From: an uncultured Parasutterella sp.
GTDB taxonomy: Bacteria; Pseudomonadota; Gammaproteobacteria; Burkholderiales; Burkholderiaceae_F
DNA length: 64,000 nucleotides
Assembly: GCA_900766055.1 (NCBI GenBank)
Contig: CAAFTZ010000116.1
Coordinates: forward strand, 10,988-74,987
Direction of reading: 5' to 3'
How positions within the stretch are numbered: position 1 is the stretch's first letter; every line of letters begins with the position of its first letter. The translations under genes were made by a program, and so were the position numbers. The notes under the pieces were generated by a model. The model ran no database searches, was not told the origin of the DNA, and was given only the letters and a program-made list of their open reading frames with translations. This document shows positions 18,354 through 31,026 of this stretch, in pieces.

Positions 18354-18403
18354 GCACTCGGATTTTTGCTGTCAGGACGGGAAACAAGGAGATTTTTGAG
18401 ACC

Positions 18404-18748
18404 ATGAAGGCCTTGAGAAGAACTGTTTTCTGGCAGAGCGGAGCCGTCATTCTTTGTGGCCTTGTTTCTTGGGTTGCGGCTGGTTCTGTGGCCGGAATTT
18501 CATCCCTCTTGGGCGGTTTGGTTTGTGCGCTTCCTTCAATGCTCGTCGTTTTACTGATGCATTTGTTTCGGAATCAGCAAGCCCATCCGTTAGCAATCTT
18601 CTTATACGAATTCATAAAAGTGTCGCTGGTAATCTTAGGATTTTTCAGCGTCGCTTTGTTTTATAAAGAATTAAGCTGGCTGCCATTTATTTTGTCAGCT
18701 GGAATAGTTTTACTAAGTCATATTTTTGCTTTGGCAAGCAGGAAATAA
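18404..18748 (+). CDS. atpI: ATP synthase protein I
   Basis: AtpI is a non-essential helper of c-ring assembly encoded first in many atp operons. The 114-residue product is hydrophobic with four predicted transmembrane segments and the typical GSVAGISSLLGGLVCALPSML stretch followed by FLYEFIKVSLVILGFF. The start ATG 18404 follows an AAGGAG site. It precedes atpB by 19 bases. Confidence 0.85.
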   Translation: MKALRRTVFWQSGAVILCGLVSWVAAGSVAGISSLLGGLVCALPSMLVVLLMHLFRNQQAHPLAIFLYEFIKVSLVILGFFSVALFYKELSWLPFILSAGIVLLSHIFALASRK

Positions 18749-18767
18749 TTGAAGGAATAAACGAATC

Positions 18768-19595
18768 ATGGCAGGCACGGCTACTGAGTATATTCAGCAC
18801 CATTTGACGCATTTAAACAACATTGGTGCTAAGCAAGGAAGCATTGTCGACTTCAGCGTTTTTAACTTCGACACCGCTGTTTTCTCTATCCTTATGATGC
18901 TGTTGGCAGTTTGGCTCATGTACAGTGCAGCCAAAAAAGCGACAAGCGGCGTCCCGGGTAAGTGGCAGTGCGCAGTTGAAATGCTCGTCGATATGGTTTC
19001 GGAACAGGCTAAATCCATTGTTCACGGAGACCGCACGTTTATCGCTCCTTTGGCTCTGACCGTGTTTGTTTGGGTCACCCTGATGAACGCTATCGACCTT
19101 ATTCCGGTTGATTTGATTCCCGCCATTTGCGGCTGGTTCGGTATTCATTACATGCGTCCTCTGCCTACCGCTGACCTAAACGGTTCAATGGGTATTTCCG
19201 TCGGCGTGCTGCTGCTGATGATTTACTACGGTATCAAAATTAAGGGACCGGCCGGTTTCGGAAAAGAGCTTTTCACTGCTCCTTTCGGTAACTTCATTCT
19301 TCTCTGGCCGTTCAATTTCCTGCTGAATATCATTGAATATTTGGCAAAAACAGTTTCTCTCGGCATGCGACTTTTCGGTAATATGTATGCGGGTGAACTC
19401 TTGTTCTTCCTCATTGCGCTCCTCACCGGAATGCTTTGGGAAGGAGAAGTCGGACTTGCTGCTTTCGGTGTACTCGGTCAGTTCTTTGCCGGTCTCTGCT
19501 GGTGGTTATTCCATATTCTTATCGTGTTGCTTCAGGCCTTCATTATGATGATGTTGACTCTCGTCTACATTGGTCAGTCTCACGAAGGACACTAA
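18768..19595 (+). CDS. atpB: ATP synthase F0 subunit a
   Basis: Subunit a forms the proton half-channels of the F0 motor. The 275-residue product has five to six membrane helices and the hallmark [19 protein letters not shown], which holds the essential arginine facing the c-ring. The helix [24 protein letters not shown] lies near the C-terminus. Upstream [18 protein letters not shown] features fit the betaproteobacterial family. It is the second gene of the operon. Confidence 0.97.
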   Translation: MAGTATEYIQHHLTHLNNIGAKQGSIVDFSVFNFDTAVFSILMMLLAVWLMYSAAKKATSGVPGKWQCAVEMLVDMVSEQAKSIVHGDRTFIAPLALTVFVWVTLMNAIDLIPVDLIPAICGWFGIHYMRPLPTADLNGSMGISVGVLLLMIYYGIKIKGPAGFGKELFTAPFGNFILLWPFNFLLNIIEYLAKTVSLGMRLFGNMYAGELLFFLIALLTGMLWEGEVGLAAFGVLGQFFAGLCWWLFHILIVLLQAFIMMMLTLVYIGQSHEGH

Positions 19596-19613
19596 TTCTT
19601 TTCTTTCTTTTGA

Positions 19614-19889
<276 letters not shown>

Positions 19890-19925
19890 TAAGCCAACCA
19901 TCCAACAGGTTTCCATAGACAAACT

Positions 19926-19944
19926 GCACTCGGACCCCGAGTGC
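19926..19944 (+). other. intercistronic hairpin between atpE and atpF
   Basis: GCACTCGG (19926-19933) and CCGAGTGC (19937-19944) form a perfect 8-bp GC-rich stem with a three-base loop and no T-run. It would sit in the mRNA just after atpE and could stabilise the highly expressed upstream part. Confidence 0.55.
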
Positions 19945-19959
19945 TTAAGGGATTAGAAA

Positions 19960-20430
19960 ATGAACATTAATGCCACATTGTTCGTACAGATGGCCGTGTT
20001 CTTCGTCGGTGCCTGGATCACCATGAAGTTCATTTGGCCACCGCTCAATCGAGCAATCGAAGAGCGGCAGAAAAAGATAGCTGACGGCCTGGCCGCAGCT
20101 GATCGCGGCGAACATGCTTTGGAAGAAGCCAAGAAAGAAGGCGCTTCTATCGAAGCCGCTGCACGTGCCCAGTCGCAGGTCATCGTGGCCCAGGGCGAAA
20201 AGCGTGGCCAAGCCATTATCGAAGAAGCAAAAGCTCAGGCACAAGTCGAGGCCGATAAGATTATCGCCGCTGCTCGTGCTCAGGCAGCTCAGGAAGTTCA
20301 GTCTGCCCGCGACGCCTTGAGAGATCAGGTTGCTCAGCTGGCTGTTTCCGGCGCTTCCCAGATTTTGGGTAAGGAAGTCGACGCTTCCGCTCACCAGCAA
20401 TTGCTTGACCAACTTAAGGCGAAACTGTAA
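19960..20430 (+). CDS. atpF: ATP synthase F0 subunit b
   Basis: Subunit b is the peripheral stalk that holds the F1 head against rotation. The 156-residue product has one N-terminal membrane helix (NATLFVQMAVFFVGAWITMKF). A long charged Ala/Glu/Lys-rich coiled coil follows, with the conserved junction PPLNRAIEERQKKIADGL. The length equals E. coli subunit b. The gene is two bases before atpH. Confidence 0.96.
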   Translation: MNINATLFVQMAVFFVGAWITMKFIWPPLNRAIEERQKKIADGLAAADRGEHALEEAKKEGASIEAAARAQSQVIVAQGEKRGQAIIEEAKAQAQVEADKIIAAARAQAAQEVQSARDALRDQVAQLAVSGASQILGKEVDASAHQQLLDQLKAKL

Positions 20431-20432
20431 TC

Positions 20433-20981
20433 ATGGCAGAGATCTCAACAATTGCACGGCCTTATGCCGAAGCTTTGCTGAAGGCCGTCAAAGATAGTAA
20501 GGAAGAGGGCTTAGCACAAAAGCTTATTCCCGTCCTCGACACCATTGATGAGATTGTCGCCGACCCGAAGCTTAAAGAACTCGCTAGCGATCCCTCTTTG
20601 AGCTCGGATCAGATTTACGAACTTATCAGAGGAATGCTGGATAAGGCCGTTCCGCAAGAAGCTGAGAACCTTCTTAAGTTAGTCATCCAGAACGGCAGAA
20701 TCGAAGCCCTCCCGCAGATCACTGCACAGTACCGCGAATTACTGAATCACGAAAACAAGGAAGCCGATGTCACCATTGAAACGGCCTTCCCCTTATCGGA
20801 TGATCAGGTAGCGGACCTTATCAAGGCCTTGGACAAGAAGTTTCCCGGAATTAAGCTCCTGCCGAAAGTCGTGGTCGATAAAGACCTCATCGGCGGCGTG
20901 AGAGTCATTGTCGGGGACAAGGTTCTTGATGGAACAGTTAAGGCGCGGCTTGCAGAGATGCAGTCTGCCCTCACAAGTTAA
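20433..20981 (+). CDS. atpH: ATP synthase F1 subunit delta
   Basis: Delta joins the F1 head to the b-subunit stalk. The 182-residue product shows the family opening ISTIARPYAEALLKAV, the mid-region LKLVIQNGRIEALPQI and the conserved C-terminal stretch LIGGVRVIVGDKVLDGTVKARLAEM. It follows atpF by two bases and precedes atpA by 18. Confidence 0.96.
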   Translation: MAEISTIARPYAEALLKAVKDSKEEGLAQKLIPVLDTIDEIVADPKLKELASDPSLSSDQIYELIRGMLDKAVPQEAENLLKLVIQNGRIEALPQITAQYRELLNHENKEADVTIETAFPLSDDQVADLIKALDKKFPGIKLLPKVVVDKDLIGGVRVIVGDKVLDGTVKARLAEMQSALTS

Positions 20982-20999
20982 TTACGGAGTTGAAAAGCT

Positions 21000-22541
21000 A
21001 TGCAACTCAATCCGAGTGAGATTAGCGAGCTGCTGAAGCAGCGAATCGAAGGTATGGGTTTGAACACCAACCTTCGCACTGAAGGTACGGTTGTCTCCGT
21101 TACCGACGGTATTTGTCGTGTTCACGGTCTTTCTGACGTGATGCAGGGCGAAATGCTTGAATTCCCGAATAACACATACGGTCTTGCTCTTAACCTTGAA
21201 AGAGATTCCGTCGGTGCCGTTATTTTGGGCGACTACACACATATTACCGAAGGCGATATCGTTAAGACTACCGGCCGCATTCTGCAGGTTCCCGTCGGAC
21301 CCGCATTGAAAGGCCGTGTTGTTAACGCCTTGGGTCAGCCGATTGACGGTAAAGGCCCGATCGAAACAACTGAGTTTGACGTTGTTGAAAAAGTTGCTCC
21401 TGGCGTTATTGAACGTCAGTCCGTTAGCCAGCCGGTTCAGACAGGTCTGAAGTCTATTGACTCCATGGTTCCTATCGGCCGCGGCCAGCGTGAGTTGATC
21501 ATTGGCGACCGCCAGACAGGTAAGACTGCTGTTGCGATCGACACGATCATCAACCAGAAAGGCAAAGATCTGACCTGTATTTATGTTGCTATCGGTCAGA
21601 AAGCTTCCACGATCGCTAACGTCGTTCGTAAACTCGAAGAATACGGCGCGTTGGAATACACCATTGTTGTTGCTGCTTCCGCATCTGAATCTGCTGCTAT
21701 GCAGTACATTGCACCTTATGCCGGTGCAACAATGGGCGAATACTTCCGCGACCGTGGTGAAGACTCTCTCATCGTCTATGATGACTTGACAAAACAGGCT
21801 TGGGCTTATCGTCAGATCTCCCTGCTGCTTCGTCGTCCGCCTGGACGTGAAGCCTACCCTGGCGACGTTTTCTACCTCCACAGCCGTCTGCTCGAAAGAG
21901 CCGCTCGTGTGAACCCCGAATACGTAGAACGTTTCACCAAGGGTGCCGTTAAGGGCAAGACCGGTTCTATGACCGCTCTCCCGATCATTGAAACACAGGC
22001 CGGTGACGTTACCGCTTTCGTTCCGACCAACGTGATTTCTATTACTGACGGCCAGATTTTCTTGGAAACCGACCTTTTCAACGCCGGTATCCGTCCCGCT
22101 ATCAACCCCGGTATCTCTGTTTCTCGAGTCGGTGGTGCTGCTCAGACTAAGGTTATTAAGAAACTCGGCGGCGGTGTTCGTTTGGCTCTTGCTCAGTATC
22201 GTGAGCTTGCTGCTTTCGCTCAGTTCGCCAGCGACCTTGACGAAGCAACACGTAAACAGCTCGAACGCGGCCGTATCGTTACTGAACTGATGAAACAGGA
22301 TCAGTACCAGCCGCTGCAGGTTTGGGAAGAAGCATTGGTTCTGTTCGCCATCAACATCGGTGCTTACGACAACGTCGAAGTTAAAGACGCTCTGAAGGTC
22401 GAAGCTGCTATGCAGGATTACATGAAGATCAATCATGCTGATCTGATTGACCGCATTGAACAGCAGAAAGCCCTGTCTAAGGAAGACGAACAGCTCTTGA
22501 CTGAAGCAGTTAAAGAGTTCAAGAAATCCGGTGCTTTTTAA
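21000..22541 (+). CDS. atpA: ATP synthase F1 subunit alpha
   Basis: Alpha is the non-catalytic nucleotide-binding subunit of the F1 hexamer. The 513-residue product has the exact proteobacterial length. Visible landmarks are the N-terminal [18 protein letters not shown], the P-loop GDRQTGKT near residue 170, [20 protein letters not shown] and the signature [18 protein letters not shown] long open frame on the opposite strand (20982-22436) is a shadow of its biased codon use. Confidence 0.98.
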   Translation: MQLNPSEISELLKQRIEGMGLNTNLRTEGTVVSVTDGICRVHGLSDVMQGEMLEFPNNTYGLALNLERDSVGAVILGDYTHITEGDIVKTTGRILQVPVGPALKGRVVNALGQPIDGKGPIETTEFDVVEKVAPGVIERQSVSQPVQTGLKSIDSMVPIGRGQRELIIGDRQTGKTAVAIDTIINQKGKDLTCIYVAIGQKASTIANVVRKLEEYGALEYTIVVAASASESAAMQYIAPYAGATMGEYFRDRGEDSLIVYDDLTKQAWAYRQISLLLRRPPGREAYPGDVFYLHSRLLERAARVNPEYVERFTKGAVKGKTGSMTALPIIETQAGDVTAFVPTNVISITDGQIFLETDLFNAGIRPAINPGISVSRVGGAAQTKVIKKLGGGVRLALAQYRELAAFAQFASDLDEATRKQLERGRIVTELMKQDQYQPLQVWEEALVLFAINIGAYDNVEVKDALKVEAAMQDYMKINHADLIDRIEQQKALSKEDEQLLTEAVKEFKKSGAF

Positions 22542-22563
22542 TAAGCCACGTTAGAGGATCCTA

Positions 22564-24869
<2,306 letters not shown>

Positions 24870-24874
24870 TCCTA

Positions 24875-24895
24875 GGTGAGGGTTCTTCCCTCACC
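24875..24895 (+). other. intercistronic hairpin between atpD and atpC
   Basis: GGTGAGGG (24875-24882) and CCCTCACC (24888-24895) make a perfect 8-bp stem with a TTCTT loop and no following T-run. It probably protects or partly attenuates the mRNA before the less abundant epsilon subunit. Confidence 0.55.
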
Positions 24896-24913
24896 GGCTA
24901 CCTGGAGAATTAA

Positions 24914-25327
24914 ATGGAAAAAACCTTAAAAGTCGACGTTGTTAATGCTGAGGAAAGCCTTTTTAGCGGCAACGCCGAGTTTGTAGCTCTGCCCGGTATT
25001 GAAGGCGAGCTCGGTATTCTGCCAGGCCATACTCCCCTGATTACGCTGATTCGTCCGGGTCTTGTTCGTATTCGCAAGAGTGCACAGGACGAGGAAGAAA
25101 TTTTCGTAGCCGGCGGAGTTCTCGAAATCCAGCCCTTCCACGTCATCGTCTTAGCAGACGTGGCGATCAGAAGTAAGGATCTCGACGAAGCGAAAGCAAA
25201 AGAAGCTATGGAAAAAGCAAAGGCGGCTGCAAAGACTGCTGCCAGCGAAATCGAACTGGCGAAGGTCGAAGCCGAAATCGGTATGCTTGCCGAACAGCTC
25301 CGCATCCTTCAGAGAATCAAACACTAA
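24914..25327 (+). CDS. atpC: ATP synthase F1 subunit epsilon
   Basis: Epsilon is the rotor subunit that couples gamma to the c-ring and can inhibit hydrolysis. The 137-residue product has the beta-sandwich part with [18 protein letters not shown] and a C-terminal two-helix part rich in Ala/Lys/Glu. It ends the operon. A terminator with a T-run follows. Confidence 0.96.
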   Translation: MEKTLKVDVVNAEESLFSGNAEFVALPGIEGELGILPGHTPLITLIRPGLVRIRKSAQDEEEIFVAGGVLEIQPFHVIVLADVAIRSKDLDEAKAKEAMEKAKAAAKTAASEIELAKVEAEIGMLAEQLRILQRIKH

Positions 25328-25346
25328 TACTTGTATTAGTTCTCTT

Positions 25347-25385
25347 GAACTCCGATCTTCTCATGGAAGTTTCGGAGTTTTTTCT
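25347..25385 (+). terminator. terminator of the atp operon
   Basis: AACTCCGA (25347-25354) pairs with TCGGAGTT (25371-25378), followed by a run of six T. A separate perfect 8-bp palindrome (25322-25339) overlaps the atpC stop codon just upstream. Confidence 0.85.
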
Positions 25386-25424
25386 TTTCTGCTTAGACTA
25401 AAATACTGAAGATATACTCAATAC

Positions 25425-25805
25425 ATGGAGAATCCAGTGATTTTAGTTTCCACCGATGGTTCCGAGCTTTCTGAAAAGGCAATCGTAACCGCAGCCAAGC
25501 TGGCCAAAAATCTCAATACTTGTGTTCTGGGCATAACAGTCGTTAAAGCTAAAGGCTCCGAGACTGCTGCGAGAACTTTGGATGATGTTAAAGATGCTTG
25601 CCAGAGAGTCGGCGTTCCATGCGAAGTCTCGGAAGTTGTCGGGACCTCTATTCCCGACGCCATTCTTAAAGTTGCACAGGAAAGAGATGTTCGCTTTATC
25701 GTTATGGCCAGCCGCGGATTAGGGACCCTTGGTTCTCTCTTTATCGGCAGCTCGACTCAGCAGGTTCTCGCAAAAGCCGATCGTCCGGTTCTGGTAGTGC
25801 GTTAA
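25425..25805 (+). CDS. universal stress protein UspA family
   Basis: This is a single-domain Usp of 126 residues. It shows the family opening VILVSTDGSELSEKAI and the nucleotide-binding motif MASRGLGTLGSLFIGSSTQQVL with the G-x2-G-x9-G(S/T) pattern, which suggests an ATP-binding type. Such proteins respond to starvation or stress, but the exact role here is unknown. It is monocistronic, with its own terminator after the stop. Confidence 0.9.
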   Translation: MENPVILVSTDGSELSEKAIVTAAKLAKNLNTCVLGITVVKAKGSETAARTLDDVKDACQRVGVPCEVSEVVGTSIPDAILKVAQERDVRFIVMASRGLGTLGSLFIGSSTQQVLAKADRPVLVVR

Positions 25806-25823
25806 AAGGAACGAACATTTGTT

Positions 25824-25848
25824 AAAGCGTCTTTCGGGACGCTTTTTT
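25824..25848 (+). terminator. terminator after the universal stress gene
   Basis: AAAGCGTC (25824-25831) pairs with GACGCTTT (25838-25845) around a TTTCGG loop, and the T-run continues to 25848. Confidence 0.85.
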
Positions 25849-25915
25849 AATAAGTGGCTGTTCAGCTTTTCTAATTAAAATCACAACCTATTTAATCGTC
25901 ATTTTTGCAACGGCT

Positions 25916-26986
25916 ATGAAACTTCAAAACGATACTTTTCTTCGGGCACTCTGCAAATTACCTACGGAGTACACACCGATTTGGCTTATGAGACAAGCTG
26001 GGAGATACCTTTCTGAGTACCGCCGTACTCGCTCCGAGGCTGGAAGTTTCATGGGATTGGCGACAAATCCTCATTATGCATGTGAAGTAACGCTTCAGCC
26101 GGTAGATCGGTATCCGCTGGACGCTGCGATCCTCTTTTCCGACATCCTGACGATTCCGGATGCTATGGGATTGGGCTTGTCCTTTGTCGCCGGCGAAGGA
26201 CCCAAATTTGAGAAACCAGTACAGGACGAGGCTGCTGTTAAGGCGCTTTACGTCCCTGACCCTGCCGATAAACTGAAATATGTAACGGATGCCGTTTGTG
26301 AAATTAAACGCGCTTTGAATAACCGTATTCCTTTGATTGGTTTTTCCGGCAGTCCCTTTACACTCGCCTGCTACATGGTTGAAGGCGGAAGCTCTGCCAA
26401 TTACCGCAAAGTAAAGGAGATGATGTATCGACGTCCTGACCTTTTTAATGCCATTCTTGAAAAGAATACGGATGCTGTGATCGCTTATTTAAATGCGCAG
26501 ATTGACAGCGGTGTGGATGCAGTGATGGTCTTTGATACATGGGGCGGTACACTATCTCATGAAACTTATCTGCAGTTCTCTCTGCCGTGCTTGAAACGTA
26601 TCGTCAACTCGGTAAAGCGGGAAAGACATGGTCAGAAGATCCCCGCCATTGTTTTCACAAAAGGCTGTGCTCCTTGGATTAAGGAGATTTCTGAGATCGG
26701 TGCAGATGCAATGGGAGTCGATTGGACGGTCAGTCTCGGAGAAGTTCGCGCATTGACTCAGGACAGAGTTGCCCTCCAGGGTAACCTGGACCCGTCGGTG
26801 TTGTTTGCTGGCACAGAAGTCGTGAGAGAACAAGCCCGTAAAGTTATCGAAGACTTCGGTCAAGTGGGTAACGGCGGTCATATATTTAATTTGGGTCACG
26901 GAATTGACAAGGATACCGATCCTGAAGTCGTTGCTGCGCTAGTCGACGAAGTTCATTCTTATAGCCGTAAGTTCCACTCCTGTTAA
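25916..26986 (+). CDS. hemE: uroporphyrinogen decarboxylase
   Basis: HemE removes four carboxyl groups from uroporphyrinogen III to give coproporphyrinogen III in heme synthesis. The 356-residue product contains the signature [16 protein letters not shown] near residue 21, the second signature [19 protein letters not shown] near 145 and the C-terminal [10 protein letters not shown]. It is followed by an inverted repeat (27053-27096) that may act as a terminator before priA. Confidence 0.97.
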   Translation: MKLQNDTFLRALCKLPTEYTPIWLMRQAGRYLSEYRRTRSEAGSFMGLATNPHYACEVTLQPVDRYPLDAAILFSDILTIPDAMGLGLSFVAGEGPKFEKPVQDEAAVKALYVPDPADKLKYVTDAVCEIKRALNNRIPLIGFSGSPFTLACYMVEGGSSANYRKVKEMMYRRPDLFNAILEKNTDAVIAYLNAQIDSGVDAVMVFDTWGGTLSHETYLQFSLPCLKRIVNSVKRERHGQKIPAIVFTKGCAPWIKEISEIGADAMGVDWTVSLGEVRALTQDRVALQGNLDPSVLFAGTEVVREQARKVIEDFGQVGNGGHIFNLGHGIDKDTDPEVVAALVDEVHSYSRKFHSC

Positions 26987-27052
26987 GGCTCCATAGGGCA
27001 TTTTCCTCACACCCGATCTACCTAAAATTTACGGAAACGGAACCACAAACTA

Positions 27053-27105
27053 GGAGTTCAGTTCAAAAATTGCTTACCTGCATTGAAGTGAACTCCAAAT
27101 TTTTC
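27053..27105 (+). terminator. possible terminator between hemE and priA
   Basis: GGAGTTCA (27053-27060) pairs with TGAACTCC (27089-27096), followed by AAATTTTT. The loop of 28 bases is long, so efficiency is doubtful. Confidence 0.45.
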
Positions 27106-27137
27106 ATAGGTTAGAAGGAAGACTATTCACATCGGTT

Positions 27138-29141
27138 ATGGCAAAAAGGATCGCAAATGTTATTGTGGACTCGCCGATAAGGGAGCCCCTGGATTACCTT
27201 GTGCCTGCCGATCTGGAAATCCAAGTAGGCCAGCGGTGTCTGGTGCCGCTCGGATCCAGAAAAGTAATCGGGATTGCCGTAGGATTCTCTGAAGAAAGCC
27301 GATTCTCAAGATTAAGGGAGGTCATTTCTCGAGTTGATGACATCTCACCTCTTTCCTCCGGTTGGTTAGCACTTACTTCATTCTCTGCTCGCTATTATCA
27401 AAGCGGTTGGGGACAGGTGGCGATTCCTGCTCTTCCTAAATTTTTCAGAAAGTTTCCTGGAAAGCTACATGAACGTTCGCTTGAACGTTTAAGAAAAGAA
27501 AAGAAGCGGTCTGTTAAGAAATCCTCGGAGAAACCGCAGCTCAACTCAGAACAGAGCGCGATTGTTGAAGAAGTCCAATTGGATGGGGCCTTTTATCCTG
27601 CACTCATTTTTGGGATCACAGGCAGCGGAAAAACCGAGGTTTATCTCCATTTAATGGAGAAGGTCCTATTGAGGGATCCTGAAGCACAGGTTCTTTTAAT
27701 GGTGCCGGAAATTAACCTTACGCCTCAGCTTGTCGAAAGAGTGCAGAGTCGTTTTCCTCAATTCGAAGTCGTTTCCTGGAACTCAGGAATGGCGGAGGGA
27801 CAAAAAGCCTCTTCTTGGCTCGCCTGCCATGAAGGCAGAGCAAGAATTTTAGTCGGCACACGTCTCTCCGTATTTGCGAGCTTTAAGTCATTAAAGCTGA
27901 TCTTAGTTGACGAGGAGCACGATCCTTCTTTCAAGTCTCAGGAAGGAGTGAGGTATAACGCTCGTGACCTAGCGCTGAAACGAGCATCCATTGAACAAAT
28001 ACCGATCGTTCTCGGCTCAGCAACGCCGTCGCTGGAAAGTTATAAAAACGCCCTGGATGGGAAATTCAAATTATTTAAGCTGACGCAGAGGGCAAATTCA
28101 AATGCTCATTTGCCCCAGCTCTCATTAGTTGATATCCGGAAGGACAAGCCGATTAACGGCTTGAGTCAGGAGACAGCGAATGCCATTACCGAAACGATTA
28201 ATTCCGGGCGTCAGGTAATTGTATTTTTAAATCGGAGAGGTTTTGCTCCGGTGGTCGAATGTAAGAACTGCGGGTGGCAGTCAACGTGTCCTCACTGCTC
28301 GACTTATGCCGTATTTCATAAGACTACCGGGCGACTAACCTGTCATTATTGCGGCTGGTCAACGCCTCTTCCGAAAACTTGTCCGAAATGCGGTTCCTAC
28401 GAGCTGCTGCCGATAGGACGCGGTACTCAGAGGGCCGAAGAAGAACTGGAAACTCGATGGCCGGAAGCAAGAGTTTCAAGGCTGGATCAGGATTCGGCCC
28501 GTCAGAGAGGAAGCGCAAGTCAGGTACTCGATGCCGTTCATAATGGGGACGTTGACATCCTCATCGGTACCCAGATTGTCGCAAAAGGACACGATTTTAA
28601 AAACGTGGGGCTCGTCGTCGTGTTAAATACTGATCCTCAGCTGTTTTCTTCCGACTATAGGGCTAGGGAACGGTTGTTTTCCGTATTGATGCAGGTTTCG
28701 GGAAGGGCCGGCAGAGATAAAACAGAGGGTAAGGTTTTAATTCAAACGCGGTACACCGAAGATGACATTTTTAAACACCTGAAGTCCCAGGATTATGAAG
28801 GGTTCGCAACCGGTGAGCTTGAGGCCCGACGCGCGAGTTTCATGGTGCCTTTCTCTGCTCAGGCTTTGATTGTCGCAGAGGGCAAAGAGATTTCTTCGGT
28901 CCTGGCTTTTTTGCAAAAACTTAAGGCACTGGCTGAGAAAATCAAAAGTCCGTCCATACGAATTTTCGAACCCGTTCCGCTGACGGTTCAAAAAGTCATG
29001 GATATAGAGAGGGGACAGCTATTGATCGAGGCGGACAGCAAAGTGGAGATGCAGAAATTTTTAAATCGATTTCAGCCGGAAGCCCTTTCTCTAAAAGCGA
29101 AGGGTTCTTGGTATATCGATGTTGACCCATTGAATTATTAG
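27138..29141 (+). CDS. priA: primosomal protein N' (replication restart helicase PriA)
   Basis: PriA recognises stalled forks and reloads the replisome. The 667-residue product has the N-terminal DNA-binding part (REPLDYLVPADLEIQVGQRC), Walker A GITGSGKTEV and the DEEH box DEEHDPSFKS. Eight zinc-binding cysteines lie in CKNCGWQSTCPHCS and CHYCGWS...CPKCGS, and motif VI is VSGRAGRD. The start ATG 27138 gives the family N-terminus. The U32 protein gene begins one base after the stop. Confidence 0.96.
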   Translation: MAKRIANVIVDSPIREPLDYLVPADLEIQVGQRCLVPLGSRKVIGIAVGFSEESRFSRLREVISRVDDISPLSSGWLALTSFSARYYQSGWGQVAIPALPKFFRKFPGKLHERSLERLRKEKKRSVKKSSEKPQLNSEQSAIVEEVQLDGAFYPALIFGITGSGKTEVYLHLMEKVLLRDPEAQVLLMVPEINLTPQLVERVQSRFPQFEVVSWNSGMAEGQKASSWLACHEGRARILVGTRLSVFASFKSLKLILVDEEHDPSFKSQEGVRYNARDLALKRASIEQIPIVLGSATPSLESYKNALDGKFKLFKLTQRANSNAHLPQLSLVDIRKDKPINGLSQETANAITETINSGRQVIVFLNRRGFAPVVECKNCGWQSTCPHCSTYAVFHKTTGRLTCHYCGWSTPLPKTCPKCGSYELLPIGRGTQRAEEELETRWPEARVSRLDQDSARQRGSASQVLDAVHNGDVDILIGTQIVAKGHDFKNVGLVVVLNTDPQLFSSDYRARERLFSVLMQVSGRAGRDKTEGKVLIQTRYTEDDIFKHLKSQDYEGFATGELEARRASFMVPFSAQALIVAEGKEISSVLAFLQKLKALAEKIKSPSIRIFEPVPLTVQKVMDIERGQLLIEADSKVEMQKFLNRFQPEALSLKAKGSWYIDVDPLNY

Positions 29142-29142
29142 T

Positions 29143-30396
29143 ATGGATAGAAAAGATTTTGAAATTATGGCCCCGGTGGGGTCTCGCGAGTCATTGGCTG
29201 CGGCCTTTCAGGCCGGAGCAGATTCTGTTTACTTCGGCATCGGAACGCTGAACATGCGTTCAAAATCAGCCAATGAGTTTACGATCGACGATCTCAAAGA
29301 GATTGCTTCGCTCTGTGCAGAACGTGGCGTAAAGAGTTATTTAACCGTGAACACGGTTATTTACGACGAAGATTTGCCGCTGATGAGACAAATCGTCGAT
29401 GCGGCAAAAGAAGCTAAGATATCTGCGGTGATCGCCTCGGATGCTGCCGTTATGATGTACTGCAGGCAGCAACGGGTAGAAGTTCACCTTTCCACGCAGC
29501 TCAATATTTCCAACGTGGAGGCGCTGAAGTTTTACAGCCAGTTCGCTGATGTCGTGGTTTTGGCAAGAGAACTGAATCTTCGCCAGATAAAACGAATTTA
29601 CGATGAGATTCAGCAGCAGCGGATTACGGGACCTAGAGGCGACCTAATCAGAATTGAGATGTTCTGTCACGGTGCTCTTTGCATGGCCGTGAGCGGCAAA
29701 TGCTACCTTAGCTTGAATAACGCAGGAAAGAGCGCAAACCGAGGTGCCTGCATGCAGACGTGCCGCCGCGCTTACATCGTCAAGGACAAGGAGCGCGATG
29801 TCGAGCTGGAAATTGACAACCAGTACATCATGTCGCCAAAGGATCTGAAGACAATCGGCTTCATGGATCAGATGATCAAGGCCGGTGTCCGCGTCTTTAA
29901 GATCGAAGGCCGTGCCCGCGGACCTGAGTATGTCAGAACTGTCGTGGAAGCATATGACCAGGCGATCCGCCAAGCCCTGACGGGCGAATGGAATGAAGCA
30001 ATCAGCAAGAGCTGGGACGCTCAGTTAGCGACTGTTTATAACCGCGGTTTCTGGGGCGGTTACTATCTTGGTCAGACCATGGGCGAATGGAGCAATCGTT
30101 ACGGCTCACAGGCGACCGAGAGAAAGATTTATGCGGGTAAAGGGATTAAGTATTTTGCCAAGGCTCAGGTTGCCGAATTTTTGGTACAGGCGGCTGAACT
30201 TAATGTCGGAGATAAGCTTCTTATTACCGGACCCACGACAGGTGCAGTCTATGCCACGCTTGATAATCCCTACGTAGATGAAAAACCGGTGGAAAGAGTC
30301 TTGAAGGGCGAGCATGTGACTTTCAAACTTAAAGAAAAGATTCGAGAGAACGACAAGCTCTATATCTTGAAATCGGTCGTAAGCGAGGAGCTGTAA
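29143..30396 (+). CDS. trhP: U32-family tRNA hydroxylation protein (TrhP-like)
   Basis: U32 'peptidase' proteins of this type act in RNA modification. TrhP (YegQ) is needed for 5-hydroxyuridine at tRNA position 34. The 417-residue product has the U32 opening MAPVGSRESLAAAFQAGAD and the signature IEMFCHGALCMAVSGKCYLS. Five cysteines (175, 180, 187, 203, 207) cluster around the predicted iron-sulfur site. Length and lack of a second domain favour TrhP over the longer RlhA. It is transcribed with priA. Confidence 0.85.
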   Translation: MDRKDFEIMAPVGSRESLAAAFQAGADSVYFGIGTLNMRSKSANEFTIDDLKEIASLCAERGVKSYLTVNTVIYDEDLPLMRQIVDAAKEAKISAVIASDAAVMMYCRQQRVEVHLSTQLNISNVEALKFYSQFADVVVLARELNLRQIKRIYDEIQQQRITGPRGDLIRIEMFCHGALCMAVSGKCYLSLNNAGKSANRGACMQTCRRAYIVKDKERDVELEIDNQYIMSPKDLKTIGFMDQMIKAGVRVFKIEGRARGPEYVRTVVEAYDQAIRQALTGEWNEAISKSWDAQLATVYNRGFWGGYYLGQTMGEWSNRYGSQATERKIYAGKGIKYFAKAQVAEFLVQAAELNVGDKLLITGPTTGAVYATLDNPYVDEKPVERVLKGEHVTFKLKEKIRENDKLYILKSVVSEEL

Positions 30397-30409
30397 AAGC
30401 TTCCTGAGA

Positions 30410-30486
30410 TGGCGCACCCGGCGGGAGTCGAACCCACTACCCCTGCCTTCGGAGGGCAGTACTCTATCCAAATGAGCTACGGGTGC
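30410..30486 (-). tRNA. tRNA-Arg(CCG)
   Basis: Read on the minus strand, the sequence folds as a 77-base tRNA. The acceptor GCACCCG pairs with CGGGTGC, followed by discriminator G and an encoded CCA. The anticodon stem CTGCC/GGCAG encloses loop CTCCGAA with anticodon CCG, and the T-arm contains GGTTCGA. It reads the arginine codon CGG and lies convergent to the U32 gene. Confidence 0.95.
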
Positions 30487-30614
30487 GAAGTTAACCATTT
30501 TACCTAAGCAAAACAGAAGAAAGCAAATCTGAGCGCGGACCTCCTCGGCGAAAACTTCGGAACGAGAGGTAAAAACTAAAGTTTTAACTTTAAAATTTGC
30601 GCAAAGGAGATTGT

Positions 30615-31025
30615 ATGAGATTACCTACCAGTATCGAATTAAAAAAGAAATCCCGGCTCCTCGCTATTGAGTACGGGAATGATCGCTATGAGCTGCCCTT
30701 CGAATTTTTAAGAGTATTTTCTCCTTCTGCAGAAGTTCAGGGACATACTCCCGACCAGGCAAAGCTTCAGGTCGGCAAACGTGAAGTCGATGTCTTGGAA
30801 ATTCTTCCTATCGGATCCTATGCGTTGCAAATTAAATTCAGTGACGGACACGACAGCGGAATTTATTCCTATGACTACTTGGAAGAATTAGGCAAGAACA
30901 AAGACTCACTCTGGCAGGCTTACTTGGAGGATTTGAAAGCGGCCGGTGCAAGCCGTGACCCGAACGATCCTGCCAATAAACGTTTTGAAGAGCCTCCGAA
31001 GAAGAAGTGCCCGAGTCACCACTGA
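30615..31025 (+). CDS. DUF971 family protein
   Basis: This short protein (136 residues from ATG 30615) resembles the DUF971 domain, which also forms the N-terminal part of gamma-butyrobetaine hydroxylases. Visible features are SRLLAIEYGNDRYELPFEFLRVFSPSAEVQGH and IKFSDGHDSGIYSYDYL. The start is fixed by the strong AAAGGAG eight bases before it. An in-frame upstream start would lack a site. The C-terminus has a Lys/Cys/His patch (KKKCPSHH) that could bind a metal. Its placement directly before ubiE is common in Burkholderiales, but its function is not known. Confidence 0.85.
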   Translation: MRLPTSIELKKKSRLLAIEYGNDRYELPFEFLRVFSPSAEVQGHTPDQAKLQVGKREVDVLEILPIGSYALQIKFSDGHDSGIYSYDYLEELGKNKDSLWQAYLEDLKAAGASRDPNDPANKRFEEPPKKKCPSHH

Positions 31026-31026
31026 T

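Noticed and set aside
20160..20172. CACGTG core in atpF considered as parS
   Set aside because: Only the six-base core is present. The flanking TGTT and AACA ends are missing.
20982..22436. 484-codon open frame on the minus strand opposite atpA
   Set aside because: It lies wholly over the certain atpA gene and its translation is Ser/Asn/Val-rich with no motif. It is a shadow created by biased codon use in a highly expressed gene.
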